A stretch of 64,000 bases of DNA from Lichenicola cladoniae (GCF_013201075.1 NZ_CP053708.1:4593501-4657500); one strand, 5' to 3'; numbered from the stretch's first letter, positions 53,484-62,898 are shown. The notes: generated by a model not told the origin, from the letters alone. Translations and numbers: made by a program.

Positions 53484-55361
53484 TCAGCTCGGCACCAACG
53501 CATGCTCGTGCAGCATGATATCGATGGCGGCCATGACCTTAGCTTCGTCGATCCTGAAGTTACAGATCGACGGGATGAAATCATCACCGAGCCTGACCAC
53601 CAGTTCTGCATCCGGCATGTCCTCGACGGCATCCTCGGGGATGAACGTCAGCGGTGTCGGATTCTCCATCGCATCTGGGTGGTGGTAGATGAACCGGTCG
53701 CCGAGATGGCCGAGGTTCCACCGGTTGGTCAGCAGCAGTCCGGGGATGTTGCAGACCCAGCGGTATTTCGCGAGCCCGGCGCCCCAGATGGCGATCAGCG
53801 CGTCGGCTTCGTGACCGCAGGCCAGGCTTTCGGTGATCGGCAGCCCGATGGTATCGACGATCTCGATACCGGTGTCTTTCGCGGCATCCCGCATCGCCAT
53901 CACCAGGTCGCGCTCGATCATGATCGGGCTGCGCACGGCACCGCGTTCGCCATGGCTCCGAATGAAATCGTCCCGGCTGCCGATCCGGCTGTTATGGCCG
54001 TCCACGACCAGCACCGCCTTGCCCAGCGTGCGTGCCAGGTGCGTGACCAGGCTGGTGCAGAAGCTTTCCAGCTCGACGATGGTGCGGTTCTCGACCCGCA
54101 CCCCGAACATGATGACCGGCACGCTGTCGATGCGCGCCTCGCGGCAGATCGACGCTGGCGAGGTCGGGCCGAGCGGCCGGATCGTCGCCAGGATCCGCGT
54201 CCGCATATCCGCGGTCACCTTCATCGAGGATGAACGGATCAGGGTCTGGCCGTTTTCGTAGAAGGACGGGATCGCCTCCATCAACGAGTCGGTCCGGCGA
54301 TCGACGAGACCGAGCAGCTCCGGGAAGATCGCATCGAGCGGGCCATACATCTCCGGCTCGTACTGCGCCTCGAACACCATGAAGCGCGGCAGCTTCGCCC
54401 TTGGCACACCGGACACGATCGAGCCGATACCCGAGATGTCGTTCCACAGCACGTGGCCGATATGCATCGCTGTCACGCCGCGCCAGGCATGCACCGGTTT
54501 TGTGGTTCCGCGAGCGAAATAAGGTCCAAGCAGGTTCCCGTGCTGCATAATTCGGGCAAAGAACTCGCGGAACAGATCCGGCATCTGCGCGCGCATCCCG
54601 GCCGGATCGAAGCCGACGAACACCCGGCCTGCGGGAATGAAGATGCCGGCGATCCGGAAATAGATCTCGCTGGCGATCAGGAACATGACGGTCCCGGTAC
54701 CCGCGTCAACCGCGCGATAGGCATAGATCACGCCATGCAGGATGAGCGCGTGCCGGACGATCATCGGCCGGCCGTCGATCGGCGAGGGAAACGTCATGTG
54801 CCCGAGCTCGATGAAGGCCAGGTTCTGCTGCTGCAACGCGCCCGAGTTGAGCAGCGCGTGCAGGTAATTGCTCTGGAGCGGCTGCCGGCGCGAACCGAAA
54901 TCGATCACCTGGCTGCCCGGATGCCCCGGGCTCATCTCATCGACCGGGACATACCGGGTGCCGGTGTCGAAGCTGCCCAGGAACAGGCCCAGCAGCTCGG
55001 CGCGGCTGCCTTCGGGCAGACGGTAGAACGCCTCCTCGCGTTCATCGAGCGCCGGCGGCACCGACGTCTCCATGATCTTTGCCCAGAGCCCATCGAACAG
55101 CGAACAAGTCGCCTCGGTCAGGATCCGGCTTGCGTCCGGCGGCAACTCATGGACCGAACCACCCAGCCGGTTGAGGTTCTCGTCCAGGTACCAGGTCGCA
55201 AGATCGCCTCCGTCATGCTGGAAGCACAGGATCACCAGCGGTGCCAGACCGAGATAGGCGATGGTCGGTGTCCAGCCGGGAACGTAGATCGCGGGTCTGC
55301 CGTCGTTCCGCACTTCACCGAGCTGGTCGACATCGACCAGCATGCCGTCGTGTAGCAACAT
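53484..55361 (-). CDS. Unrecognised 625-residue protein, possible GT61-like C-terminus
   Basis: I do not recognise the first 400 residues (MLLHDGMLVDVDQLGEVRND, VPGWTPTIAYLGLAPLVILC). The C-terminal 220 residues have VIMFGVRVENRTIVE, VLVVDGHNSRIG and ALIAIWGAGLAKYRWVCNIP, which faintly resemble the GAG(L) loop of DUF563/glycosyltransferase 61 proteins, where a polysaccharide is made. The protein has no signal peptide. High-GC composition shows it lies outside the island. Function should be treated as unknown. Confidence 0.6.
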   Translation of the reverse strand: MLLHDGMLVDVDQLGEVRNDGRPAIYVPGWTPTIAYLGLAPLVILCFQHDGGDLATWYLDENLNRLGGSVHELPPDASRILTEATCSLFDGLWAKIMETSVPPALDEREEAFYRLPEGSRAELLGLFLGSFDTGTRYVPVDEMSPGHPGSQVIDFGSRRQPLQSNYLHALLNSGALQQQNLAFIELGHMTFPSPIDGRPMIVRHALILHGVIYAYRAVDAGTGTVMFLIASEIYFRIAGIFIPAGRVFVGFDPAGMRAQMPDLFREFFARIMQHGNLLGPYFARGTTKPVHAWRGVTAMHIGHVLWNDISGIGSIVSGVPRAKLPRFMVFEAQYEPEMYGPLDAIFPELLGLVDRRTDSLMEAIPSFYENGQTLIRSSSMKVTADMRTRILATIRPLGPTSPASICREARIDSVPVIMFGVRVENRTIVELESFCTSLVTHLARTLGKAVLVVDGHNSRIGSRDDFIRSHGERGAVRSPIMIERDLVMAMRDAAKDTGIEIVDTIGLPITESLACGHEADALIAIWGAGLAKYRWVCNIPGLLLTNRWNLGHLGDRFIYHHPDAMENPTPLTFIPEDAVEDMPDAELVVRLGDDFIPSICNFRIDEAKVMAAIDIMLHEHALVPS

Positions 55362-55608
55362 GACCGCTGGACCTTCTCAACCTGGAACCGCCGGCTTCCA
55401 CAGCCGGAGATGAAGGCGGCATTGTCGCCCGGCCCGGTTGATCGGCCAAGTCATGACAGCCCGGATGGCGGTCCGACGGCTGCCTGCCACCGGCTCACCC
55501 GGACCCATTCCGTCTGGACAACGGCTCGCATCGGGTCACCATCCACCAGGACGGTGCCGCCGACGATCGCGGTGCGATACCGGACAACCATGCATCGGGA
55601 ACCATGCG

Positions 55609-56385
55609 ATGATCATCACCAGTGACGAGACCGCGGACATCCCCGTTCCCGGCGCGTCGTCTTCGATGCGGTTGCACCTGTTCCGGCCGGCGATGCCTGG
55701 CCGGTATCCGGGCATCCTGCTGTTTTCCGAGATCTACCAGGTAACCGACCCGATCCGCCGGCTTGCGGCGATGGTCGCCGGGCAGGGCTACGTGGTGGCG
55801 GTGCCGGAGGTCTATCACGAGTACGAACCGGCAGGTACCGTTCTCCGCTACGACGCACCGGGCACCGAGCGGGGCAACGCGCTCAAGTTCGCCAAGCCGG
55901 TCGCCGGCTTCGACGCCGATGCTCGTGCGGCGGTCGGGTTCCTGCGCGACCACCCCGCTTGCACCGGCCGGATTGGCAGCCTCGGCATCTGCCTCGGCGG
56001 CCACCTGGCCTATCGGGCGGCCCTCGATCCGGCAGTGTCGGCAGTGGCCTGCTTCTATGCCACCGACATCCATTCGAAATCGCTCGGCGAAGGCCGGAAC
56101 GACGACAGCCTGGCGCGGATGGACGAACTCAAGGCTGAGGCGCTGTTCGTCTGGGGCCGGCAGGACCCGCATGTCCCGTTCGCCGGCAGGCAGGCGATCC
56201 GCGAGCGGCTGGAGGAGGTCGGCGCGCGCTACGAGTGGCATGAGGTCAACGGCGCGCACGCGTTCCTGCGCGACGAGGGCCCGCGCTACGACCCGGCCCT
56301 GTTCCTGCAGGCGATCGGCTGGACGCTGGCCCTGTTCCAGCGGACGCTGGGCGGACATGAGCCAGCCGGCCCGGCAGCGGGCTAG
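55609..56385 (+). CDS. Dienelactone hydrolase family protein
   Basis: The 258-residue alpha/beta hydrolase has a cysteine nucleophile in LGICLGGHLAYR (Cys128), the acid in VWGRQDPHVPF and the histidine in VNGAHAFLRDE, the catalytic set of dienelactone hydrolases. An ILLFSEIYQVTDPIRRLA segment near residue 36 supports the family. Many members have other substrates, and no catechol or chlorocatechol genes are nearby. The ATG at 55609 follows GGGA eight bases away; the open frame runs upstream to 55438 without family similarity. The gap 55362-55608 otherwise holds nothing I can support. Confidence 0.85.
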   Translation: MIITSDETADIPVPGASSSMRLHLFRPAMPGRYPGILLFSEIYQVTDPIRRLAAMVAGQGYVVAVPEVYHEYEPAGTVLRYDAPGTERGNALKFAKPVAGFDADARAAVGFLRDHPACTGRIGSLGICLGGHLAYRAALDPAVSAVACFYATDIHSKSLGEGRNDDSLARMDELKAEALFVWGRQDPHVPFAGRQAIRERLEEVGARYEWHEVNGAHAFLRDEGPRYDPALFLQAIGWTLALFQRTLGGHEPAGPAAG

Positions 56386-56446
56386 ATCCGTTCGGGGACA
56401 CGGCCGCCCGAGCCGTCGTCCCCGATCGCCAGGACCGGTGGGGCGA

Positions 56447-57304
56447 TTACGGCTTGCGGAACTTCAGCACGAAATTGTCGGCCTCGCCGATCGCCGCGTA
56501 GCGGTCATGATCCTTCGCACCGAGCGCGAAGGTGGGCGGCAGGGTCCAGACCCCTTCCGGCCAGTCGGCGGTGTCTTTCGGGTTGGCGTCCATCTCGGAG
56601 CTGGCCACGAACTTGAAGCCGGCCGCACGGGCCTGGGCGATTGCCGATTGCTGGCTGACGTAGCCGTCCTTGGCCTGCGGGTCATAGGCCCCGGTGCGAT
56701 GGCCGCGATGGTCCTCGATGCCGAGGATGCCGCCCGGCTTGAGCGCCCGATAAAAGGCTGCGAGCATCTGCGGCGCATCGCCCTGCTTCATCCAGTTGTG
56801 CAGGTTGCGGAACGTCACCACCAGGTCGGCGCTGTTGGCAGGTGCGATGTCGGCCGCTCCACCCGCCTGGGTGATCTTCACGTGGTCATAGAGGGCAGGT
56901 TGCGCCGCGAGCTTCTGGGCAAAGGGCGAGCCCGGCTTCATCGGCGCGCCGACCGCCGCGTAGTACGTGCCATGATCGTGCAGGTAGGGCGCGAGGATCT
57001 CGGTCCAGTAGCCACCGCTGGGCCAGATCTCGACCACCGTCTGGTTCGGCTTCAGCCCGAAGAAGGTGAGCTCCTGCACCGGATGCCGCGCCTCGTCACG
57101 CTTGACGAAGGCCGGGTCGCGGGCGGGGTTAGCGATTGCCGACTGCAGCGCAGGGTCCGGCTGCAAGGCGATCCCGGCGGTCGCGGCCCGGGCGGCGGTC
57201 GCGGGCACCAGCGCCAGACCGATGGCCACCAGCCCGAGCAAGAATGGCCCGGCCAGGGCAGGCGTGCGTGCAGGCGACAGGCGATCGTTCAAGCTTCGGG
57301 TCAT
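56447..57304 (-). CDS. Exported SAM-methyltransferase-like protein
   Basis: The 285-residue protein has a probable signal peptide (PALAGPFLLGLVAIGLALV, cleavage near AARAA), then a class I methyltransferase-like core: QTVVEIWPSGGYWTEILAPY near residue 87 and ILGIEDHRGHRTGAYDPQ near 195. This predicted-methyltransferase group is frequently exported, which is odd because S-adenosylmethionine is cytoplasmic; its true activity is unclear. It is divergent from the condensation-domain gene at 57337. Confidence 0.75.
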   Translation of the reverse strand: MTRSLNDRLSPARTPALAGPFLLGLVAIGLALVPATAARAATAGIALQPDPALQSAIANPARDPAFVKRDEARHPVQELTFFGLKPNQTVVEIWPSGGYWTEILAPYLHDHGTYYAAVGAPMKPGSPFAQKLAAQPALYDHVKITQAGGAADIAPANSADLVVTFRNLHNWMKQGDAPQMLAAFYRALKPGGILGIEDHRGHRTGAYDPQAKDGYVSQQSAIAQARAAGFKFVASSEMDANPKDTADWPEGVWTLPPTFALGAKDHDRYAAIGEADNFVLKFRKP

Positions 57305-57336
57305 GCGGAAATTCCTCGGTGCTTCGCGCAGGCAGG

Positions 57337-58713
57337 ATGAGCGACCTGCGTATTTCGCACAACTTGGCTGGCATGATCATCGGTCCTGACCGATCATGCG
57401 ACGGCATGCAGCGCGGCCTCTTCTTCTTCGAGCGGTTTCTTCTCGTCGGTGGCCGCCGTCCCTGGAACGTCTTGCTCGCGGCCCGCCTGGCCGGAACCAT
57501 CGAAGCCGCAGAGCTGCACCGGGCGCTGGTGCAACTCCAGGCCCGGCATCCGATGCTGTGCGTCGGCATCGTCCAGAAGGGCAAGCGCCCGCACTTCGTC
57601 ACCCCCGACCCGATCCCCCCGATCAGCCTGCGCATCATCGACCGCACCGACGACGAAGACTGGTTCGAGGCGGTCCGCCATGAGATCGACCTGCCGTTCG
57701 ACAATGCGCATGGTCCGCTACTGCGCGTGGTCTGGATCCGTTCATCGGCGGTGAGCGAGCTTGTGCTGGTCGGCTACCACTGCATCTGCGACGGCAAGTC
57801 GATGCTGTTGCTGACGCGCGAACTGATCGCGGAACTTGGGGGCATCCGGCCGGAGCCGGTCCCGGTGCGGCCGGCGCCGCGGCGGATCGCCACTATCCAC
57901 GAACTGTTCACCGAAGATCGGCGCCTGAGCCGGCGCTGGCGCAGCCTGCTCTCGCATGCGAGTGCTGCGAAGTGGCTGCTGCACGCCGCGACCGGCCTTG
58001 CACGACGCGGACCGGCAGCCGCCGTCTTGCCGAGCTATGTCATCCGCTGGACCCTGGAAGCCTCGACTTGCGATGCCCTGCGGGCACGGTGCCGGGACGA
58101 GACGGTGACCCTGTATGCAGTCCTGGCCACCGCTTTCCTGCGCGCGGTCCGCAAGGTTCGGCCCGCGCAGGCCCGCAACCGCCTGCTATGCCCTATCGAT
58201 GTGCGGCCGATGCTGCCGGCGATCGAGGCGGACATGCTGTTCGGCTATCCGGACACCGTGCATCTGTCGATCGATCGGGCGCTGGACCAGGGCTTCTGGG
58301 AGCAGGCACGCAAGCTGAAGCGGGATCTGACCGCGCGCCGGGGGCGGCTCGATCCGAGGCGGACGCTGCTGACCGCGGAGTGGCTGCATGCGCTGTCGGA
58401 CTGGTTCATCGACCTGCAACTGCATGGCAAAGCCAGGAACGACCTGATGTTTTCCCATGTCGGGGAGGCCGTGGTTCCGCCGGGCGCGTCGGTGCTGGGC
58501 TTCCTGTCCTCGATGCCGTGGCGGGGCACCACGGCGGTCTTTTCCCTGCTTGACCAGGGATGCGTGCGGTTCTTCCTGGTCGCGCGGGAGACGTCGCTAC
58601 CATCAGCCGATGCCGAGCGCATCCGTGCCTGTGCGATGTCTCTGCTGGATGCCGAACTCGGTGTGCCGGCGCAGGCCGCACCCCGAAGCGGCCGGAGACG
58701 ATCGACGCGGTGA
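57337..58713 (+). CDS. Stand-alone condensation-domain acyltransferase
   Basis: The 458-residue protein has the fold pattern of NRPS condensation domains and PapA-type acyltransferases: LVQLQARHPMLCVGIVQKGK near residue 65 and the active-site region VLVGYHCICDGKSMLLLTRE near 146, with HxxxDG retained but the first His of HHxxxDG replaced by Tyr. Such proteins join acyl chains to alcohols or amines in lipid or siderophore making. No carrier protein, thioesterase or NRPS is nearby. The start at 57337 is tentative (ATGs at 57373 and 57406 also possible). Confidence 0.72.
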   Translation: MSDLRISHNLAGMIIGPDRSCDGMQRGLFFFERFLLVGGRRPWNVLLAARLAGTIEAAELHRALVQLQARHPMLCVGIVQKGKRPHFVTPDPIPPISLRIIDRTDDEDWFEAVRHEIDLPFDNAHGPLLRVVWIRSSAVSELVLVGYHCICDGKSMLLLTRELIAELGGIRPEPVPVRPAPRRIATIHELFTEDRRLSRRWRSLLSHASAAKWLLHAATGLARRGPAAAVLPSYVIRWTLEASTCDALRARCRDETVTLYAVLATAFLRAVRKVRPAQARNRLLCPIDVRPMLPAIEADMLFGYPDTVHLSIDRALDQGFWEQARKLKRDLTARRGRLDPRRTLLTAEWLHALSDWFIDLQLHGKARNDLMFSHVGEAVVPPGASVLGFLSSMPWRGTTAVFSLLDQGCVRFFLVARETSLPSADAERIRACAMSLLDAELGVPAQAAPRSGRRRSTR

Positions 58714-58715
58714 GC

Positions 58716-59669
58716 TCAGCCGGGCACCCAGACCGCATCCTGCACGGTCAGGTGCGTCGGGATCAGATGCTGGGCAAAGAACGCGTCGGCGATCCGCTGC
58801 TGCTCGGCGACCACGTCCGGCGTCATCGGCGATGCGCCGAAGGTCAGGCGGTCGACCGCCTTGGCGACTACAGCGAGGGGCAGGCCGGTATCGGTGGCGA
58901 GGTACTGGCTGACCTGATCCTTGTGCGCCTGCGTCCAGCTGTCCGACCGGTTGATCTGGGCCAGCAGCAGATGGACCAGGTCCGGACTACGTGTGGCGAA
59001 CTGGCGATCGGCCAGGAAGAACTGCCGGTTGCCGACCACGCCGCCGGCCGAGGTCAGGATGCGCGGGTCGGACGCGGCCTGCACCGAGGAAAGGTACGGG
59101 TCCCAGATCGCCCAGGCATCCAGGCGACCGCTGTCGAAGGCCGGGCGGGCGGCACCGGGGATGAGGAACACCGGCTGTATGTCGGCCATCGTGAGCCCGG
59201 CCTTGGACAAGGCGGCCAGCAGGAGCCAATGGACGTTCGACGCACGGTTCAGCCCGACGGTCTTGCCCTTCAGGCCGGCGATATCGCGGATGGTGCTGGT
59301 TTTCGGCACGATGATCGCCTCGCCGAACGGCGCCACCGGCTCGGCCGCGACATAGACGACGCGGTTGCTGGCCGCCTGGGCGAAGATCGGCGGCGCATCG
59401 CCGGTGATGCCGAAATCGATCGCGCCGGCCCCCATCGCCTGCAGCATCTGCGGTCCGGCCGGAAATTCGCTCCACGCGACCTTGTCGCCGGTATGGGCAA
59501 GCTCGGCCTCGAGGTAGCCGGTATGCTTCAGGATGATGAGGGTACCGTAGCGCTGGTAGCCGATCCGGATCGTGCGCGGGCTGGCGGCCCTGGCTCGCCG
59601 CCCGGCAATCCCGGCAACCGTGAGTGCTGCCATAGAAACAACAGTGCGTCTGGTTATCGCCACTTGCAT
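58716..59669 (-). CDS. ssuA: Aliphatic sulfonate ABC binding protein SsuA
   Basis: SsuA binds alkanesulfonates in the periplasm for uptake. The start MQVAITRRTVVSMAALTVAG has a twin-arginine-like motif (TRRTVVS) and hydrophobic stretch. The mature part has IRIGYQRYGTLIILKHTGYL, GAIDFGITGDAPPIFAQAA and GLKGKTVGLNRASNVHWLL, the SsuA/TauA pattern. It is divergent from the monooxygenase gene ssuD, and the permease and ATPase genes lie on the minus strand further right, so the transport operon is split. Confidence 0.85.
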   Translation of the reverse strand: MQVAITRRTVVSMAALTVAGIAGRRARAASPRTIRIGYQRYGTLIILKHTGYLEAELAHTGDKVAWSEFPAGPQMLQAMGAGAIDFGITGDAPPIFAQAASNRVVYVAAEPVAPFGEAIIVPKTSTIRDIAGLKGKTVGLNRASNVHWLLLAALSKAGLTMADIQPVFLIPGAARPAFDSGRLDAWAIWDPYLSSVQAASDPRILTSAGGVVGNRQFFLADRQFATRSPDLVHLLLAQINRSDSWTQAHKDQVSQYLATDTGLPLAVVAKAVDRLTFGASPMTPDVVAEQQRIADAFFAQHLIPTHLTVQDAVWVPG

Positions 59670-59782
59670 GGTCCCTTGTCTTTCTTCGTGCATTGCATGA
59701 AGTCACGAGCTGATCCAGCCTGTTGGCTAAATTAAACGATTGTCGAACGTGATTTAGTTCGCATCGTCAGGAGACTGCGACC

Positions 59783-61003
59783 TTGGCACCCGATACACAC
59801 CCTGGCTCCGACCTTCTTAATCCCGCCGGCCCCCTGGAGCCGGATCATGCCGCGCGCGAGGCGGATGTGCTGTGGTTCCTGCCGACGCATGGCGACGGGC
59901 GCTACCTCGGCTCGCAGGTCGGTGCACGCCACGTCACCCTGAACTATCTGAGCCAGATCGCGCGTGCCGCCGACGAGCTCGGCTATTTCGGGATGCTGCT
60001 GCCGACCGGCAAATCCTGCGAAGATTCCTGGGTCGTCGCATCGTCGATGATCCCGCTGACCTCGCGGGTGCGGTTCCTGGTGGCGGTGCGGCCCGGCCTG
60101 TCCGAGCCATCGATGACCGCGCGGATGGCGGCGACCTTCGACCGGCTGTCCGGCGGACGCCTGCTGGTCAATGTGGTGACCGGCGGCGATCCGGCGGAAC
60201 TGGCCGGCGACGGGGTGTTCCTGGACCATACCGAGCGCTACCAGGCAACGGATGAATATCTCCAGGTCTGGCGCCGGATGATGGCCGGCGAGACGGTGGA
60301 TTTCGAAGGCAGGCACCTGCGCGTGCAGGGCGCGAAGCTGCTGTATCCGCCGGTGCAGGCGCCGTATCCGTCGCTGTATTTCGGCGGCTCCTCGGAGGTC
60401 GGCCAGCAGGTGGCGGCAGACCAGGTCGACGTTTACCTGACCTGGGGTGAGCCGCCCGCCGCGGTCGGCGAGAAGATCGCCGCCGTGCGTGCGCTCGCGG
60501 CCGCACGCGGTCGCACCCTGTCGTTCGGGATCAGGCTGCATGTGATCGTGCGCGAGACCTCCGAGGAGGCCTGGCGCGAGGCGGACGCGCTGATCAGCCA
60601 CGTCAGCGAGGAGGATATCGCGCGGGCCCAGGCGGCATTCTCCAAATTCGACAGCGTCGGCCAGCAGCGGATGGCCGAACTGCACAAGGGCGGCCGCGAC
60701 CGGCTGGTGATATCGCCCAACCTCTGGGCCGGCGTCGGCCTGGTGCGTGGCGGCGCCGGCACCGCCCTGGTCGGCAACCCCGACGAAGTGGCGGCCCGGA
60801 TGCGCGAATACATGGCGCTCGGGATCGACCGGTTCATCCTGTCCGGTTATCCGCATCTCGAGGAATGCTACCGCTTCGCCGAGCTGGTTTTCCCCAAGCT
60901 CCCCCTGAGATCCACCACCGGAAACGGCTACGCCCCCGCCCGCAACGCCGGCCCCTTCGGCGAAATGATCGCCAACGTCGGAGCGCCCGCCGCCAAACGC
61001 TGA
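59783..61003 (+). CDS. ssuD: FMNH2-dependent alkanesulfonate monooxygenase SsuD
   Basis: SsuD releases sulfite from alkanesulfonates using reduced flavin and oxygen. The 406-residue luciferase-like enzyme shows [59 protein letters not shown] and LFFGG-equivalent [15 protein letters not shown] segments of the family. The start is TTG at 59783 with AGGAGA seven bases upstream. An NADPH-flavin reductase (ssuE) is not seen, so it must be elsewhere. It is divergent from ssuA. Confidence 0.92.
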   Translation: MAPDTHPGSDLLNPAGPLEPDHAAREADVLWFLPTHGDGRYLGSQVGARHVTLNYLSQIARAADELGYFGMLLPTGKSCEDSWVVASSMIPLTSRVRFLVAVRPGLSEPSMTARMAATFDRLSGGRLLVNVVTGGDPAELAGDGVFLDHTERYQATDEYLQVWRRMMAGETVDFEGRHLRVQGAKLLYPPVQAPYPSLYFGGSSEVGQQVAADQVDVYLTWGEPPAAVGEKIAAVRALAAARGRTLSFGIRLHVIVRETSEEAWREADALISHVSEEDIARAQAAFSKFDSVGQQRMAELHKGGRDRLVISPNLWAGVGLVRGGAGTALVGNPDEVAARMREYMALGIDRFILSGYPHLEECYRFAELVFPKLPLRSTTGNGYAPARNAGPFGEMIANVGAPAAKR

Positions 61004-61013
61004 GCGCCAGCCT

Positions 61014-61037
61014 CGGCAGTGCAAGAGCGCGCTGCCG
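61014..61037 (+). terminator. Hairpin after ssuD
   Basis: CGGCAGTGC (61014-61022) pairs with GCGCTGCCG (61029-61037), nine pairs including one G-T wobble, around the loop AAGAGC. It begins 10 bases after the ssuD stop. No T-tract follows, so it is a weak terminator candidate. Confidence 0.35.
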
Positions 61038-61151
61038 AACGAGAGCTCCCGTCGGGAACACGGGCGGCGGTTAAGGTAACCGGGGCGGAAAAGCCTTATC
61101 GGCTGTAGCAACGCTGGCCGGTTGAACAAGTCTCCTTGATCTCGGCGGTGA

Positions 61152-61312
61152 GAGATCGCTCGAGAACGGGCTGTGCCGAGTGAGAGCTCCCCCTCGGGGG
61201 AGCGCCCGTCGTGGGTATCGAGAACCGGAGCGGAGCGGCCGTCGGGCCGTGAGCACCGGCAGCGCAGAGACCCGCGTCGGATCGCCGACACAGCCCGTTA
61301 TCGAGCGATCTC
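61152..61312 (+). repeat. Structured dispersed repeat element, copy 2
   Basis: This element of about 161 bp has left arm GAGATCGCTCGAGAACGGG and right arm CCCGTTATCGAGCGATCTC, near-perfect inverted repeats of about 27 bp. The internal hairpins GCTCCCC/GGGGAGC and CGGCC/GGCCG match those of copy 1 with changed loop and stem bases. The core aligns with copy 1 along its whole length. Its right arm covers the final five codons (encoding Glu-Ile-Ala-Arg and the stop) of the convergent ssuB gene, so the repeat supplies that gene's C-terminus. It occupies most of the gap 61004-61297. Confidence 0.84.
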
Positions 61313-62026
61313 AACGTCCAGGGCGGTTAGGAGGGCCCGCCGCGCCGGCGCGAACTCAGGATCATCATGGCGCCGGGGCCGCGCCATATGGATCGGCAGG
61401 TTCCTGGAGATGCGACCGTGGTCGAGCACGACGGCCCGGTCGCCGAGCAGCAGCGCCTCGTCGACATCGTGGGTCACCAGCAACACGGCGCAGCGGTGCT
61501 TCTGCCAGAGCTCGGCCACCATGGCCTGCATGCGCAGCCGGGTCAGTGCATCCAGGCTGGCGAACGGTTCATCCAGCATCAGGAAATCCGGTTCACGCAC
61601 CATGGCGCGGGCGATCCCAACGCGCTGGGCCTCGCCGCCGGAAAGCGTGAGTGGCCAGGCATCGAGGCGATGGCCGAGGCCGACTTCCTCCAGTGCCGCC
61701 ACGGCGCGATCGCGCGCATCGCGGCCGGGCAGTCCGAGGGCGACGTTCTGCCAGACCCGCCGCCAGGGCAGCAGGCGGCTCTCCTGGAACACCACGGCGA
61801 CATTGCGCGGCACCGATACGGCGCCCTCCTCGACCGGATCGAGCCCGGCCAGGGTGCGCAGCAACGTCGTCTTGCCGGACCCGCTGCGACCGAGCAGGGA
61901 TACGAACTCGCCCGGCTCGATGGTCAGGTCGAGGTCGTCGAGCACGGCCGGCCCGCCGAAACGACGGCTCAGCCCCTCGACGCGGATGGACGGGCGCTCG
62001 GTCAGACGTGGATCGATGGCGTTCAT
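61298..62026 (-). CDS. ssuB: Sulfonate ABC transporter ATPase SsuB
   Basis: The 242-residue ATPase has Walker A GRSGSGKTTLLRTLAG, Q-loop VFQESRLLPWRRV, signature LSGGEAQRVGIARAM and Walker B FLMLDEPFASLDALT, with the switch His in VTHDVDEALLLGD. The LLPWRRVWQNVALGL region is typical of SsuB/TauB. The start is the ATG at 62026, overlapping the ssuC stop (ATGA); the frame is open further upstream inside ssuC. The last residues (VEIAR) and stop lie within the structured repeat. Confidence 0.9.
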   Translation of the reverse strand: MNAIDPRLTERPSIRVEGLSRRFGGPAVLDDLDLTIEPGEFVSLLGRSGSGKTTLLRTLAGLDPVEEGAVSVPRNVAVVFQESRLLPWRRVWQNVALGLPGRDARDRAVAALEEVGLGHRLDAWPLTLSGGEAQRVGIARAMVREPDFLMLDEPFASLDALTRLRMQAMVAELWQKHRCAVLLVTHDVDEALLLGDRAVVLDHGRISRNLPIHMARPRRHDDPEFAPARRALLTALDVEIAR

Positions 62027-62898
62027 CCGCGCCGGCCCAGCCCGACCGTCTGCGGCCGCCAGGCCAGGAATACCCGCTCCATCGTCCGTACGATCTGGTC
62101 GCTGATCAACCCCAGGGCTGCGTAGATCAGCAAACCCACCAGGATGATGTCGGTGCGCAGGAAGTCCTCGGCATCCATCATCATGTGGCCGATGCCGGAG
62201 TTGGCGTTGACCTGCTCGGCCACCACCAGCATCAGCCATGAGATGCCGACCGAGAAGCGCAGGCCGACCAGCAGGTCCGGCAATGCACCGGGAAGAACGA
62301 TGTCGCGGATCGTCTGGGCCCGCGACAGGCCGAGCGTGCGGCCCATCTCGAGCAACTTCGGGTCGACCGAGCGGATGCCCTTGAACAGGTTGAGATAGAT
62401 CGGGACCAGCGCACCAAGGGCGATCAGGGCGATCTTCGGGGTCTCGCCGATGCCGAACCACAGGATGAACAACGGCACCAGGGCCAGGGCCGGCAAGGTG
62501 CGTATCATCTGCATCGGCCCGTCGATCGCATCCTCGCCAACGCGGGACAGGCCGGCGATCAGCGCCAGGACGACGCCGGCGACGATGGCGATCGCCAGGC
62601 CGCTCCCGGCCCGGACCAGTGAAACCGACAGATTGTGCAACAGGCTGCCGTCGGCGATCAGGCCGCGCATGGTGACCAGGATGCGCCAGGGCGAGGCGAG
62701 GGTCTGTGGCGAAACCAGGCCGGACGAGGAAGCCGCCTGCCAGATCGCCAGGATCAGCAGCGGCGAGACCGCCCGGCGCATGCCATTGCCGGAAAGCCAG
62801 GCGAACAAGCGTGAAGGGCGGCGGGCGACAGAACGGCTCGTGCGGTTCGCCGGAGCCGAGCCGGTTCGCGTCCGAACTCCTGCAGTCATGTCGAGCAT
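62023..62898 (-). CDS. ssuC: Sulfonate ABC transporter permease SsuC
   Basis: The 291-residue permease has about six helices and the binding-protein-dependent transport signature region IRTLPALALVPLFILWFG, then GRTLGLSRAQTIRDIVLPGA (EAA loop equivalent) and ISWLMLVVAEQVNANSGIG, all typical of SsuC/TauC. The start ATG at 62898 has GGAG six bases upstream; an ATG at 62889 is possible. A basic N-terminal tail of about 40 residues is longer than usual. It heads the ssuC-ssuB transcript. Confidence 0.9.
   Translation of the reverse strand: MLDMTAGVRTRTGSAPANRTSRSVARRPSRLFAWLSGNGMRRAVSPLLILAIWQAASSSGLVSPQTLASPWRILVTMRGLIADGSLLHNLSVSLVRAGSGLAIAIVAGVVLALIAGLSRVGEDAIDGPMQMIRTLPALALVPLFILWFGIGETPKIALIALGALVPIYLNLFKGIRSVDPKLLEMGRTLGLSRAQTIRDIVLPGALPDLLVGLRFSVGISWLMLVVAEQVNANSGIGHMMMDAEDFLRTDIILVGLLIYAALGLISDQIVRTMERVFLAWRPQTVGLGRRG

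Noticed and set aside
55362-55608. Possible amidohydrolase-like fragment on the minus strand
   Set aside because: A short VGGTVLVDGDP-like string alone is too little to support a gene remnant.
59732-61291. Long open frame (519 codons) opposite ssuD extending into the repeat
   Set aside because: Antisense shadow of ssuD; its N-terminal similarity to another shadow frame at 44.8 kb comes only from the two repeat copies.
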